A stretch of DNA of 64,000 nucleotides. Source: Gilliamella sp. WF3-4 (lineage in GTDB: Bacteria; Pseudomonadota; Gammaproteobacteria; Enterobacterales; Orbaceae). Under the pieces are notes generated by a model. It ran no database searches and was not told the DNA's origin. It worked only from the letters and a program-made list of their open reading frames with translations. The position numbers and the translations under genes were made by a program. Of the stretch, positions 21,460 through 31,064 are shown in pieces. Location: the NCBI RefSeq assembly GCF_001690275.1, contig NZ_LZGW01000022.1:56607-120606 (forward strand). Direction: 5' to 3'. Every line of letters starts with the position of its first letter. Within the stretch, counting starts at the first letter, position 1.

Positions 21460-22326
21460 TTACTTTTTTTTGCCAGTGATACGGCACCACTCTTCTTGTT
21501 CAACTACAGGGTCTAGTTCAAAATGGGGTTGATAAGCCATACAAACACTAGATGATTGGCTAGACAAAATACCAGATAACCCTAGCTTACCTTGTGGTTT
21601 TACTAATTTGCTTATATGTGGCTCAAGCTCTTTTAATGGCCCAGCTAAAATGTTGGCAACAACAACATCTGCCTGTAAATCATTAGGGATATCTTTTGAT
21701 AAATAGAGTTCTAGTTTTTCGCTAACATCGTTACGCTGTGCATTGTCTCGGCTAGCTTGGATGGCTTGAGGATCGATATCAATACCAATTACACGTTTTG
21801 CACCTAATTTTAGTGCTGCAATGGCTAAAATACCTGATCCGCAACCATAATCAATAACCAATTTATCTGTAAGATCTAAACTATCGAGCCAAGTTAAGCA
21901 TAATGCAGTAGTTGGATGAGTACCTGTGCCAAATGCTAAGCCTGGATCCAACATAACATTAACTGCGTTTGAATCAGGTACCTTGCGCCAGCTTGGGCAA
22001 ATCCAAAGGCGTTTACCAAATTGCATAGGATGAAAGTTATCCATCCATTCACGTTCCCAATTTTTATCTTCTAATTGCTCAATTTTGTAAGAATATTGCT
22101 CAATATTTAATATTGCTTTTAATTCATCAATGTTTGTTTGCGCATCATATAACCCAATAACATCGGTATCTCCCCAAAGCTTAGTTTCACCCGGTAAAGG
22201 TTCAAAAACAGGATTATCATAAGTATCTTGAAATGTGACCGATACTGCACCTGATTCTTCTAACTGTTCGCTGATTTGTTCAGCAAGTTTGTTAGTTGTG
22301 TTAATTTTGAGTTGAATCCAAGGCAT
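21460..22326 (-). CDS. prmA: Ribosomal protein L11 methyltransferase
   Basis: Trimethylates lysines and the N-terminus of ribosomal protein L11. 288 residues, with an N-terminal L11-recognition domain starting [12 protein letters not shown], then a Rossmann methyltransferase with [21 protein letters not shown] (motif I) and [13 protein letters not shown] (motif IV). Its start lies inside the end of panF (26-base overlap), so translation is probably coupled. Confidence 0.96.
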   Translation of the reverse strand: MPWIQLKINTTNKLAEQISEQLEESGAVSVTFQDTYDNPVFEPLPGETKLWGDTDVIGLYDAQTNIDELKAILNIEQYSYKIEQLEDKNWEREWMDNFHPMQFGKRLWICPSWRKVPDSNAVNVMLDPGLAFGTGTHPTTALCLTWLDSLDLTDKLVIDYGCGSGILAIAALKLGAKRVIGIDIDPQAIQASRDNAQRNDVSEKLELYLSKDIPNDLQADVVVANILAGPLKELEPHISKLVKPQGKLGLSGILSSQSSSVCMAYQPHFELDPVVEQEEWCRITGKKK

Positions 22327-23761
22327 AATTTTTCTCTCTATTACAAAATATACCGAATATATTGGCTATAATAAAAACAATTAATCCAATAGTTAAAGAT
22401 GGTACAATTGGATGAAGTGATAGTAGTTTAATATTATAACCAGCTAATAATGTGTAACTCACTGCTCCAGCAAGCATTGAGTAAAGCGCACCAGTTGCAT
22501 TGGCTTTTTTCCAATATAATCCAAGGACTAATGGCCATAAAAATACTGCTTCAAGCCCACCAAAAGCGAGTAAATTTAGCCAAATTATCATATCTGGTGG
22601 ATTCCAAGCAGCCAAAATAAGTAATCCGCCAAAAATAAAGGTGATAATAACGGATAGGCGAGTTAGCGTTTTATCACTATAGCTTTTACTATGTCTTGTG
22701 CTTAAAAATAGGTCTTTAATTATTACCGATGAAACTTGTAATAATTGAGCATTAATTGTTGACATAATAGCAGCAAGTGGCGCAGCCAAAAAGATTCCAG
22801 CAGCAAAAGGGGGTAATACCTTGATGATCAATGTCGGCACTATTTGATCAGGAATTGTTAGATCATCAACAATAGCACGACCTAAAGCGCCAGATAGGTG
22901 CATTGTGAGCATGATAATGGTAACAACAATAGTACCAATAATAATCCCCTGATGTACAGCTTTGCTGTCTTTATAAGCCATACAGCGCACAGCGGTATGA
23001 GGTAAACCAACTACACCAAAACAGACTAATATCCAAAATGAAGCCATGAACGGAAAATCCATAAAATCATTTGGTCCTTGTGGTGTTAGCAGTGCGGGAT
23101 CAATTTGTGCTAATCGAGTGATAATTGCCGTAATTCCACCACCATTATAAATGATAGCCCCAAGTAATAATATAGCACCAATGATCATTATTAAACCTTG
23201 AAATGCATCATTTAAAATGCTAGCTCTAAAGCCACCAAAAGCGGTGTAAATTACAGTGCCAATACCAAATATTAATAATCCAGTATGATAAGGAATACCA
23301 ACTGAAGATTGAAGTAAGCGAGCACCACCGACAAATTGTACTGTCATTGCGCCAATAAAGGCAACGACAAGCGCTATGCTTGCAAACCAAACAATAAGTT
23401 TACTTCGGTAATGGGCATAGAGCATATCACTTAAGGTAATTGCATTATATTTACGTGCTAAAATCGCAAATTTTTTACCTAAAATACCAAGTGAAAGTAA
23501 AACGGTAGGGACTTGAATCATGGATAGCAATACCCATCCAAGGCCAAGTTTGTAGGCTGCACCAGGACCACCAATAAACGAGCTGGCACTAATATAAGTT
23601 GCAGCTAATGTCATGGCGAGTAGAAATCCACCCATAGTTCGATTACCAATAAAGTAATCAGTAAATTGATTTACTTTTTTGCGTTTAACATAAGCATAAA
23701 TTGATAACGCAAATACAAAAATAAGGTAGATAACAAGCGGTAAAATAATATCAAAATGCAT
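22301..23761 (-). CDS. panF: Sodium/pantothenate symporter
   Basis: SSS-family Na+ symporter for pantothenate, 486 residues with about 13 hydrophobic helices. The family signature region [18 protein letters not shown] and the N-terminal [32 protein letters not shown] Na+ site are visible in parts. Gene order yhdT-panF-prmA is the same as in E. coli, which supports PanF over other SSS symporters. Confidence 0.94.
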   Translation of the reverse strand: MHFDIILPLVIYLIFVFALSIYAYVKRKKVNQFTDYFIGNRTMGGFLLAMTLAATYISASSFIGGPGAAYKLGLGWVLLSMIQVPTVLLSLGILGKKFAILARKYNAITLSDMLYAHYRSKLIVWFASIALVVAFIGAMTVQFVGGARLLQSSVGIPYHTGLLIFGIGTVIYTAFGGFRASILNDAFQGLIMIIGAILLLGAIIYNGGGITAIITRLAQIDPALLTPQGPNDFMDFPFMASFWILVCFGVVGLPHTAVRCMAYKDSKAVHQGIIIGTIVVTIIMLTMHLSGALGRAIVDDLTIPDQIVPTLIIKVLPPFAAGIFLAAPLAAIMSTINAQLLQVSSVIIKDLFLSTRHSKSYSDKTLTRLSVIITFIFGGLLILAAWNPPDMIIWLNLLAFGGLEAVFLWPLVLGLYWKKANATGALYSMLAGAVSYTLLAGYNIKLLSLHPIVPSLTIGLIVFIIANIFGIFCNREKNYALDSTQN

Positions 23762-23768
23762 TGGTTAA

Positions 23769-24005
23769 TCACTTAGTTTGTTCTAACGAGATATTTTTGA
23801 ATTGAAATTTTACAACTACCCAACACAGCAATATAAAACCTAAAGGTACCATAATGCAAGATAGTTCAAACCACAATGGGAGTCCTAAAAAACCTAGTTT
23901 ATTGCTAACGCAGTAAGCACAAACAACCCAGCTAAGAAGATAAATAAAAGTTAATAATAACGATAGGTTAGCTTCTTTATTTGCTTGCTTATATCGAGCA
24001 TCCAT
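23769..24005 (-). CDS. yhdT: YhdT-family small membrane protein
   Basis: A 78-residue protein with two transmembrane helices (about 14-33 and 45-66), DUF997/YhdT type. It is conserved just before panF (7 bp gap) and is thought to be a small accessory subunit, although its function is not proven. It is the first gene of the leftward run that ends with fis. Confidence 0.85.
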   Translation of the reverse strand: MDARYKQANKEANLSLLLTFIYLLSWVVCAYCVSNKLGFLGLPLWFELSCIMVPLGFILLCWVVVKFQFKNISLEQTK

Positions 24006-24179
24006 ATTGATTTATTGGTGAATTGAAGGTGGCTTAGATTAAAAGAAAGTGCTTAACTTAGCAAGTTTATTGCAATTTATGCAATATAATTTTTTAAATA
24101 TATCAATTTCAGCAATAACAAAAGTAATATATAGTGCTTGATAAATTGATTATGAATAATTCAACTCATGGAGAGAATA

Positions 24180-25658
24180 ATGTCAAATTATTTTAATACA
24201 CTAAATTTACGTGAAAAATTAGAACAACTAGGTCAATGCCGTTTTATGGCTCGCAATGAATTTGCGTCGGAAGCTGATTTTCTAAAAGGTAAGAAAATTG
24301 TAATTGTTGGTTGTGGTGCTCAGGGACTGAACCAAGGTCTTAATATGCGTGACTCGGGTTTAGATATTGCTTATACATTACGTAAAGAGGCTATTGCTGA
24401 AAAGCGTGCATCATGGAAAAAAGCAACCGAGAATGGTTTTAAAGTTGGCAGTTACGAAGAGTTAATTCCTACAGCAGATCTTGTTATTAACTTGACACCA
24501 GACAAACAACATTCAGCTGTTGTACAAGCTATCCAACCATTGATGAAACAAGGTGCAACGCTAGGTTATTCACACGGTTTTAATATTGTTGAGGTTGGGG
24601 AAAAGATTCGATCCGATATTACTGTTGTAATGGTAGCACCTAAATGCCCAGGCACAGAAGTGCGTGAAGAGTATAAACGTGGCTTTGGAGTTCCTACACT
24701 TATTGCTGTTCACCCAGAAAACGATCCAAAAGGTGAGGGGTTAGCTATTGCTAAAGCATGGGCAGCAGCAACTGGTGGGCATCGAGCGGGTGTTTTACAG
24801 TCATCGTTTGTCGCTGAAGTTAAGTCAGATTTAATGGGAGAGCAAACCATTCTTTGCGGCATGTTACAAACAGGATCATTACTTTGTTTTGATAAATTAG
24901 TGTCAGATGGTGTTGATCCAGCTTATGCATGTAAATTACTCCAATTTGGTTGGGAAACGATCACTGAAGCCTTAAAACAAGGGGGTATTACTTTAATGAT
25001 GGATCGTTTATCAAACCCAGCTAAATTAAGAGCAAATGCTTTAGCAAAAGAATTAAAAGTGATCATGACCGATCTTTATCGTAAACATATGGATGATATT
25101 ATTTCTGGCGAGTTTTCATCAACGATGATGAAAGACTGGGCTAACGATGATGTTAACCTGCTTAAATGGCGTAAAGAAACTGGCGAAACCGCATTTGAAA
25201 AAGCCGCTGAATATCAAGGTAAAATTGACGAGCAAGCTTATTTTGATCAAGGCGTTGTTATGGTCGCGATGGTTAAAGCTGGTGTTGAACTTGCGTTCGA
25301 AACTATGCTTGAATCTGGTATTTTACCTGAATCAGCTTATTATGAATCATTACATGAATTACCACTTATTGCTAATACTATTGCGCGTAAGCGTTTGTAT
25401 GAAATGAATGTCGTCATTTCAGATACAGCTGAGTATGGTAACTATCTGTTTGCTAATGCAGCGGTACCATTGCTAAGAGAGAAATTTATGCCAATGTTGC
25501 AATCTGGTGATCTTGGTAAAGCGATTCCAGAAGGTCGCGTTGATAATGCTTATTTACGTGATGTAAATGATGAAATTCGCAATCATCCAATCGAAATTAT
25601 TGGGCGAAAACTGCGTAGCTATATGACAGATATGAAACGTATTAATGTTGCAAGCTAA
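24180..25658 (+). CDS. ilvC: Ketol-acid reductoisomerase (class II)
   Basis: NADPH-dependent isomerisation and reduction of acetolactate or acetohydroxybutyrate in branched-chain amino acid synthesis. This is the long class II form with a duplicated C-terminal knotted domain, 492 residues. The Rossmann motif is [11 protein letters not shown], and the sequence is close to E. coli IlvC throughout. I choose ATG 24180 ([12 protein letters not shown]), because GGAG at 24170-24173 is well placed; an earlier ATG at 24168 overlaps that site. No ilvY regulator is adjacent. A terminator follows at 25679. Confidence 0.96.
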   Translation: MSNYFNTLNLREKLEQLGQCRFMARNEFASEADFLKGKKIVIVGCGAQGLNQGLNMRDSGLDIAYTLRKEAIAEKRASWKKATENGFKVGSYEELIPTADLVINLTPDKQHSAVVQAIQPLMKQGATLGYSHGFNIVEVGEKIRSDITVVMVAPKCPGTEVREEYKRGFGVPTLIAVHPENDPKGEGLAIAKAWAAATGGHRAGVLQSSFVAEVKSDLMGEQTILCGMLQTGSLLCFDKLVSDGVDPAYACKLLQFGWETITEALKQGGITLMMDRLSNPAKLRANALAKELKVIMTDLYRKHMDDIISGEFSSTMMKDWANDDVNLLKWRKETGETAFEKAAEYQGKIDEQAYFDQGVVMVAMVKAGVELAFETMLESGILPESAYYESLHELPLIANTIARKRLYEMNVVISDTAEYGNYLFANAAVPLLREKFMPMLQSGDLGKAIPEGRVDNAYLRDVNDEIRNHPIEIIGRKLRSYMTDMKRINVAS

Positions 25659-25678
25659 ACTATGTTATCACGGAATAG

Positions 25679-25703
25679 AAAGGTGCTCAAAAGCACCTTT
25701 TTT
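25679..25703 (+). terminator. ilvC terminator
   Basis: Nine-base stem AAAGGTGCT (25679-25687) with AGCACCTTT (25692-25700), loop CAAA, followed by more T. It lies 20 bp after the ilvC stop. Confidence 0.85.
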
Positions 25704-25950
25704 ATTTAAAATTATGCTTTAAAGTTTATTGTAAAAACTATTCAGGAAATAGTGGATCTGAGTATAGAATAAATAGATTAAAAACGCTCAAAATTAGATC
25801 ATCTTTATTTTAATGATTTAAATAGATATTTAAAGTTTTTAAAAATTATATAATTAAATAATTTTTATTTTAGCTTTTTATTTATTTTTTTTTTAAGTTA
25901 TGTTATCTTTTTGAGTAAATTTAGTTCAATTATAAGAGGATAACATATTA

Positions 25951-26511
25951 ATGAAATTGGCTTTTCGACCAACTGATTGTTGGCGATGGTATTTTGATAG
26001 TGAATATGATAGTTTGATGCTTGAAGTTTCATCTGAAATGTTATTCCGTTCTTGTTATCCAAGTAAGATATTAATTCCTGATGTTTTTTGTGAGTTTCCA
26101 TTTTCAGTTAGTGATGCAACATTTTATTATCAATTTCATGATAGGTGTCAGTTGCTTAATTTGACTGATTCGCAAAAAATTGAATTATCAATTAATGCTA
26201 TTGTGGCGGCTAATTTTTTAAAACCGCAGATGCCCAAAAGTTGGTATTTTTCTCAACAACCTATGTTTTATAAACCGAAAGTTGCTGATATTGTAGAAGT
26301 GAACTTACAAGAAACAAGCCAAAAAGTTTATTTATTAGTCGTTGAAGCCAGCGAAAATGCATCTCTTTGCATTATTGCTCAACCAACGTTTATCGCTATG
26401 AACAAAACTTTCTATTTTTCAGAAGCGATTAAAGTGATGAATGATAGATTAAAGCCTATACAACACGATACAGCACAGCATCCAGAATATTTGAAATTAG
26501 AAGCCATTTAA
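25951..26511 (+). CDS. zapC: Cell division protein ZapC
   Basis: FtsZ-ring-associated protein that promotes FtsZ bundling. 186 residues with the conserved opening PTDCWRWYFDSEYD, central FLKPQMPKSWYF, and C-terminal LLVVEASENASLCIIAQP and AIKVMNDRLKP, matching E. coli ZapC (180). AGAGGA lies upstream of the start. The 292 bp before it are very AT-rich and hold no gene. In E. coli zapC and ycbX are neighbours; here a decayed gene lies between them. Confidence 0.93.
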   Translation: MKLAFRPTDCWRWYFDSEYDSLMLEVSSEMLFRSCYPSKILIPDVFCEFPFSVSDATFYYQFHDRCQLLNLTDSQKIELSINAIVAANFLKPQMPKSWYFSQQPMFYKPKVADIVEVNLQETSQKVYLLVVEASENASLCIIAQPTFIAMNKTFYFSEAIKVMNDRLKPIQHDTAQHPEYLKLEAI

Positions 26512-26549
26512 TAAAATTAAAACCACGCTTTATCATTAAGCCGTAAAAT

Positions 26550-26567
26550 CTCGCCGTTCAAGGCGAG
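26550..26567. terminator. Hairpin after zapC
   Basis: Six-base GC-rich stem CTCGCC (26550-26555) with GGCGAG (26562-26567) between zapC and the convergent pseudogene. The following T-run is weak. Confidence 0.35.
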
Positions 26568-26579
26568 GATTTAAATAAT

Positions 26580-27460
26580 CTAGCATGAAAAACAAGGCAT
26601 CCTAGGGCAATTCTTACTTATAATGTAAAGAATTGCAGCTTCTTCATGACCTTGAGCTGTAGCCTATTTAAGATAATGTAGTCCTATCTTCTCTAATTTC
26701 GATGGATCAACAAGTTTCCCTCCGTAAATTTTAATGAGTATCTTTTTTTAAGTCGTAATTTATATCTGGTTTTTTAATAATGCGGCTATTTTAAGTAATA
26801 ACTCGGGATCTTTATCGATACAACATGAATAGTAATTGATTGCTTTAAATAGCTTATCTGAATCTTCATACCATTTTGTAATGGCTGTGGTGGCTTTAAC
26901 ATTAGGATTAGTTCTGCCAAATTGATGAAATAATGAATATATCTTATTTTTTTCTGGCTGTTTTAACTGTTGTTGCTACAAATTGCATGCACCAGATGAT
27001 TTTATTGCACAAGCACGTTCAAAATACTCCATTGCTTTATTGAATCGTTCATCATCAGCATAATAAAAGCTAAGTTGTAATGTAGTTAAAACATCATTAG
27101 AAATTAGAGTTTTGCAACCAAATTTGTTATAATTACTCTCTGGATCGCTTTCTTCGCCATAACCTGATTGAGGATCATAATATAAAGTAAAATTTTTTCT
27201 TTCGTGATGACAAAACCGTAAAGTTTTTTAACTTGTTGCAGTTTTTAGATGAAAGTCTATTGGCCAACTTAGCATAAGCTGTTCTAATTTTCTAATACTA
27301 GTTAAATTATGCTGATCTGAATTTGATTCTATATTATTTTGTTTATTTTTATTTTTATTTTTATTTTTTTAAAATTTGTCACGATACTAAAATCATTAGT
27401 TGAAAATACAGCAGATCACAATATAAGCGCCAAAACAAACAGACTTATTTTTTGAATCAT
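26580..27460 (-). pseudogene. Decayed secreted Sel1/TPR-like repeat protein
   Basis: Reading the minus strand from ATG 27460 gives a signal-peptide-like start (MIQKISLFVLALIL) broken by TGA at codon 15. A low-complexity tract near 27340-27370 shifts the frame. The frame then yields NIESNSDQHNLTSIRKLEQL, WPIDFHLKT, a stop, FTLYYDPQSGYGEESDPES, FNKAMEYFERACAIKSSGAC, another stop, KWYEDSDKLFKAINYYSC, and finally LHYLK, a stop and ATAQGHEEAAIL. The helical repeats with a final A-x-GH-x-x-A pattern resemble Sel1/TPR proteins. Several stops in one recognisable protein show true decay. It separates zapC from ycbX. Confidence 0.7.
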
Positions 27461-27471
27461 TAATACTAACT

Positions 27472-28563
27472 TTACTCGATTACGATATCACCCATTGGCA
27501 CACAACTACAGGCTAAAATTCGATTATTCCGTTTTATCGCTGATTGTGTCAGTGATCTGACTTTCCCTTTTTTTAAAACCACTAAGCAACGTCCACAGAT
27601 GCCAGTGCGGCAAGAATAAGGTAGAGCTATTCCATTTTGTTCTAACTGTTCTAAAATAGTCTGCTTATCATTCGCTTGAATAGTTTTATTTCCCAAAGTG
27701 ATGGTACAAAGTTGTATTTCACTTTTTATTTCTGATGGAAAGGTTTTAATGTAATTTTTGGCAAGTTGTCGCTCTAATACTTCGACTTTATCGTGAACAG
27801 AGATGGTTCCGTGATTACGAGCAATCATATTCATTCCAAAATCGATTTGGCCTTGTTCATCAGATCTAAAATAACGTAATGTTTTAAGTGGTTCACCATT
27901 GTTTAATGGGTTTGCACAATTGATATCAATAGTTGTTAACGCACAGCGGGCACAAGGTTTTACAATATCAAAAATCACTTTGCCAATTTTGATTGTTTTC
28001 CAACCATCTTCTGCGAAAGGTAGCGCTCCTTGAATGATAATATTACTGCGAAATTGCCTAATATCTAATTTTTCTGGACATTGCTGTTGTAAATAATCAA
28101 ATGAAGCTTTATTTAATAACAAGTAAGGATATCTATCAGCAAAACTAACAGGTACTTGAGGGTAACGTTTTGTTCGACGTGATAATTGATGCCCAAGCCA
28201 ACGTAATTGGACGTCTTTTTGAAGAATTTGGCTGAAAAATTGATTCACTCTTATAGGGGCAATGTGCGAAGTGAAATGATTATCCCAAACTTCTGTCTTT
28301 TCCTGAGAGTTTGAAAATTCATCTAGGTTAAGTCTGATAGTTGTCATTGATGGATGAGAAATATGTACTTCGTTCCCTATGATAATGGCACTTGTTTTTA
28401 GCAGTTGTGGATATTCTCTTGCAGTAATAAAGGTTCCATCAGGTTCGCTAATCATCAAAATACGATCATGCTCAAAGCCACCTTCAGCAGTATTTACTTT
28501 AGTAAGTTTTATACCTTGAATTGATTTGATTGGATAGATATATAATTGATTGATGGATATCAT
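27472..28563 (-). CDS. ycbX: MOSC-domain, 2Fe-2S protein YcbX
   Basis: 363 residues: an N-terminal MOSC_N beta barrel (MISINQLYIYPIKSIQG), a MOSC domain with the molybdenum cofactor-binding Cys in VKPCARCALTTID, and a C-terminal plant-type ferredoxin with cluster ligands in SCRTGICGRCLV and ILACSC. E. coli YcbX has this same fusion and reduces N-hydroxylated base analogues. AAGGC precedes the start. It is the usual neighbour of zapC. Confidence 0.93.
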   Translation of the reverse strand: MISINQLYIYPIKSIQGIKLTKVNTAEGGFEHDRILMISEPDGTFITAREYPQLLKTSAIIIGNEVHISHPSMTTIRLNLDEFSNSQEKTEVWDNHFTSHIAPIRVNQFFSQILQKDVQLRWLGHQLSRRTKRYPQVPVSFADRYPYLLLNKASFDYLQQQCPEKLDIRQFRSNIIIQGALPFAEDGWKTIKIGKVIFDIVKPCARCALTTIDINCANPLNNGEPLKTLRYFRSDEQGQIDFGMNMIARNHGTISVHDKVEVLERQLAKNYIKTFPSEIKSEIQLCTITLGNKTIQANDKQTILEQLEQNGIALPYSCRTGICGRCLVVLKKGKVRSLTQSAIKRNNRILACSCVPMGDIVIE

Positions 28564-28688
28564 AATGCCTTAGATAATATTATAAATATTGTTATGATTA
28601 TATACTTTATTGCTTATACATTACAGACAATAGACTATCGAGTTATAGATTATAAAAAACGAATTGTTTTTTATTTAAAGCACGCTAT

Positions 28689-29174
28689 TTAAGAGACCAA
28701 TTCGGTATAACTAATCGTTACAATGTAATAAAATGCTTTGCCATTTGGTGTCATAACAGTGATTTCATCATCAATTTTATGCCCTATTAGCGCTCTTGCT
28801 ACAGGGCTGTTAATCGATATCCAATTTTTTTTAGGATCAAATTCATCGGCTCCCACAATACGATAAATATGTAGATTTTCTTTTTCATCTTCTAATTTTA
28901 CCCATGCACCAAAAAATACCCTGCCTTCTTGCTTTGGATTAGGATCGACAATTGTCAGTGATTCTAATCGTTTAGTTAGAAAACGAACCCGCCTATCGAT
29001 TTCTCTCAACCTTCGTTTGCCATAGATATATTCGGCGTTTTCACTGCGATCGCCAAGGGCTGCTGCATCAGATACTGCTTGAGTAACTTTAGGTCTTTCT
29101 TCTTTCCACAAATATTTTAATTCGTGTTCGAGCGCTAAATAGCCTTCTCTTGTTATGTAATTTGCTATTCGCAT
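28689..29174 (-). CDS. greB: Transcript cleavage factor GreB
   Basis: Binds the secondary channel of RNA polymerase and restarts backtracked complexes by stimulating transcript cleavage. 161 residues; the coiled-coil N-terminal domain carries the acidic tip in LGDRSENAEY, and the C-terminal FKBP-like domain includes QEGRVFFGAWV and SPVARALIGHK. The sequence follows GreB rather than GreA. AAGGA precedes the start. tex lies divergently upstream, with a secreted-protein gene in between. Confidence 0.94.
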   Translation of the reverse strand: MRIANYITREGYLALEHELKYLWKEERPKVTQAVSDAAALGDRSENAEYIYGKRRLREIDRRVRFLTKRLESLTIVDPNPKQEGRVFFGAWVKLEDEKENLHIYRIVGADEFDPKKNWISINSPVARALIGHKIDDEITVMTPNGKAFYYIVTISYTELVS

Positions 29175-29466
29175 AATTTAACGTCCTTTCGTTTTTATTT
29201 TGTGTGTTTTAGTGTTTAATTGAGTATTTAATACGCATTACAATTATTTTTATTGTTTTTCTTTTGTTATTTTTGATTTAAATTGTACCGCAAGGATAAA
29301 AATAAAGTTTTATCATGGTTTTTCGTTTTTTTCTTTCTGTTAATGATAAATGGTTTACCTAATAATTATATTAAGTTATGTGCACTACATAAATAGGTTT
29401 AATTCAACAATCATTGAAATTCAATAACAGATTTTATATAACTTGAAATTATTATTAGGTATTAAT

Positions 29467-30903
29467 ATGGCTACACGGTACCAATTAGCTTTTAACTTAG
29501 TTTTTTTTGTAAGTTTTTTCTCAACAGAGTCTTTAGCATTATCGGCTGTTACCACTAATGTTATTGAAGGACACAGCCCTCGCTTTATTACTTCGATTGA
29601 AAATAGTATTGAATCGAATGCTGAATTTGATTATTTTGGTGTTACCTATGATGGAAAAACTTATTTTAATACAAACGATTTGGATTCTGCACTAGGCATT
29701 AATATTGCGACTAAAACTCCAGTGAGTTTGAAATTATCCTCTGCAATCAAACAACCTCAAAATACAGATGTAATAGATGTTGATGGTGATGGTGATATTT
29801 CTTTATCAGAAGATACAGCCCATCCTCTTTCTCTAGTATGGTATTATGAAGATTCAGATAACAATGAGGTTAAATTAACAGCAGCTCAGACAACAACGAC
29901 ATTTAGTACATTATTGAAAAATGGTATTTACCCATATATTAAAGTAAGTGGCTCTGTTTCTTTGAATACAAAGTATGGTGTGCCAAACTCTCAGAATTAC
30001 CCAGATAATAAGATAGCCATAACTAAGACTCCTTATCGAAGATTTCATATCAAAATAGGTGGCGAAGCAATTAAATATGCCAGCCCAAATATGTCTTATG
30101 CTGGTGGAGGCTATACCTATGGCGATAAAAGCATTTTTGACCCAACAACTAACAATGGTCATGTACCACAATCTGATTATTTAGATAATTTCCCATCAAC
30201 AGGTGCAAATGGGCTTTATTTCTATTTAGTGACCAATGGGATAGATAATTCATTAGATACAACAACATGGGCGGTAAAAACATCAAATGTTGATGATAGT
30301 TCGCTTAATGCAATTACCGCAAGCATAGAAAAAACAGAAGCTCCAAGCTCAAAAGGATTCAAAGTTTATGATAACAAGAATATGGTGCTTGTCACGTTAA
30401 AAGGTCCTGACTCATCAAGTAAAGGTGAAGATAAAGCTACAGCACCAACAGCCAACTTACCTGTTGATATTGAATTAATTGGCACAACAAAACAGGGTGT
30501 AAAGCTCATTTATAAATTTAGAATAACGCAGTGGTTTATTAATCGAGGGGATTTTGTTGCTTGGCCTGCTCAGCAAAAAGAGTGGTGTGAAGGGTTAGGC
30601 AATTATCGACAAGCAAATGTTAGGGATTTGAGTAATGCTAGGTTAAATAGTTTAAGTGATAATTTTCATCCTCATCATAATTATAAAAGAGCTGTTCACC
30701 AAGGATTGCTTACGGAATGGGGAGCAATGGCGTATTTTTCAGGGGCTAATTTTTATAATCAAACTTATGGTTGGACGAGTGGAATTTCACCAAGTAATGG
30801 CAATGTTATTTATGTAAATATGAATACTGGAGCATTGTATGATAATAAAGTGACGACTAAGGAACCAAGTTATGATTATTATGGGATATGTGTTGCTAAA
30901 TAA
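29467..30903 (+). CDS. Secreted protein of unknown function with an EF-hand loop
   Basis: I do not recognise the family. From ATG 29467 (MATRYQLA; an upstream TTG at 29443 is less likely because AGG is well spaced before the ATG) there is a signal peptide ending near SLALSA. The mature part is beta-rich and serine/threonine/asparagine-rich. A canonical calcium-binding EF-hand/dockerin-type loop, DVDGDGDISLSE, is encoded at 29776-29811. The last 120 residues (WPAQQKEWCEGLGNYRQAN to the end) contain two cysteines, in EWC and YGICVAK, and look like a compact lectin- or adhesin-like domain. It is inserted between greB and tex, which are adjacent in E. coli. Best guess: surface or secreted adhesin-like protein. 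Confidence 0.6.
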   Translation: MATRYQLAFNLVFFVSFFSTESLALSAVTTNVIEGHSPRFITSIENSIESNAEFDYFGVTYDGKTYFNTNDLDSALGINIATKTPVSLKLSSAIKQPQNTDVIDVDGDGDISLSEDTAHPLSLVWYYEDSDNNEVKLTAAQTTTTFSTLLKNGIYPYIKVSGSVSLNTKYGVPNSQNYPDNKIAITKTPYRRFHIKIGGEAIKYASPNMSYAGGGYTYGDKSIFDPTTNNGHVPQSDYLDNFPSTGANGLYFYLVTNGIDNSLDTTTWAVKTSNVDDSSLNAITASIEKTEAPSSKGFKVYDNKNMVLVTLKGPDSSSKGEDKATAPTANLPVDIELIGTTKQGVKLIYKFRITQWFINRGDFVAWPAQQKEWCEGLGNYRQANVRDLSNARLNSLSDNFHPHHNYKRAVHQGLLTEWGAMAYFSGANFYNQTYGWTSGISPSNGNVIYVNMNTGALYDNKVTTKEPSYDYYGICVAK

Positions 30904-31003
30904 AATGGTGAGTTTAATTATCAGTTTTATTTAATATTCTTTTACGCAATAAAAATTAATGATAAGTCGTGCTATTTTTAGATAACTGATCAAATTCGTT
31001 AAA

Positions 31004-31033
31004 TTGCAACAAAAACGAAGATAGGTATATAAT
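31004..31033 (+). promoter_or_regulatory. Likely sigma-70 promoter of tex
   Basis: TTGCAA at 31004-31009 and a perfect TATAAT at 31028-31033 with an 18-base spacer, 31 bp upstream of the tex start codon. Confidence 0.5.
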
Positions 31034-31064
31034 TACCGCATGTTAAAAAATAGATAAAATAACC

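Noticed and set aside
27330..27375. T4-5A tract as a microsatellite of its own
   Set aside because: Better explained as the low-complexity slip site inside the decayed secreted-protein gene.
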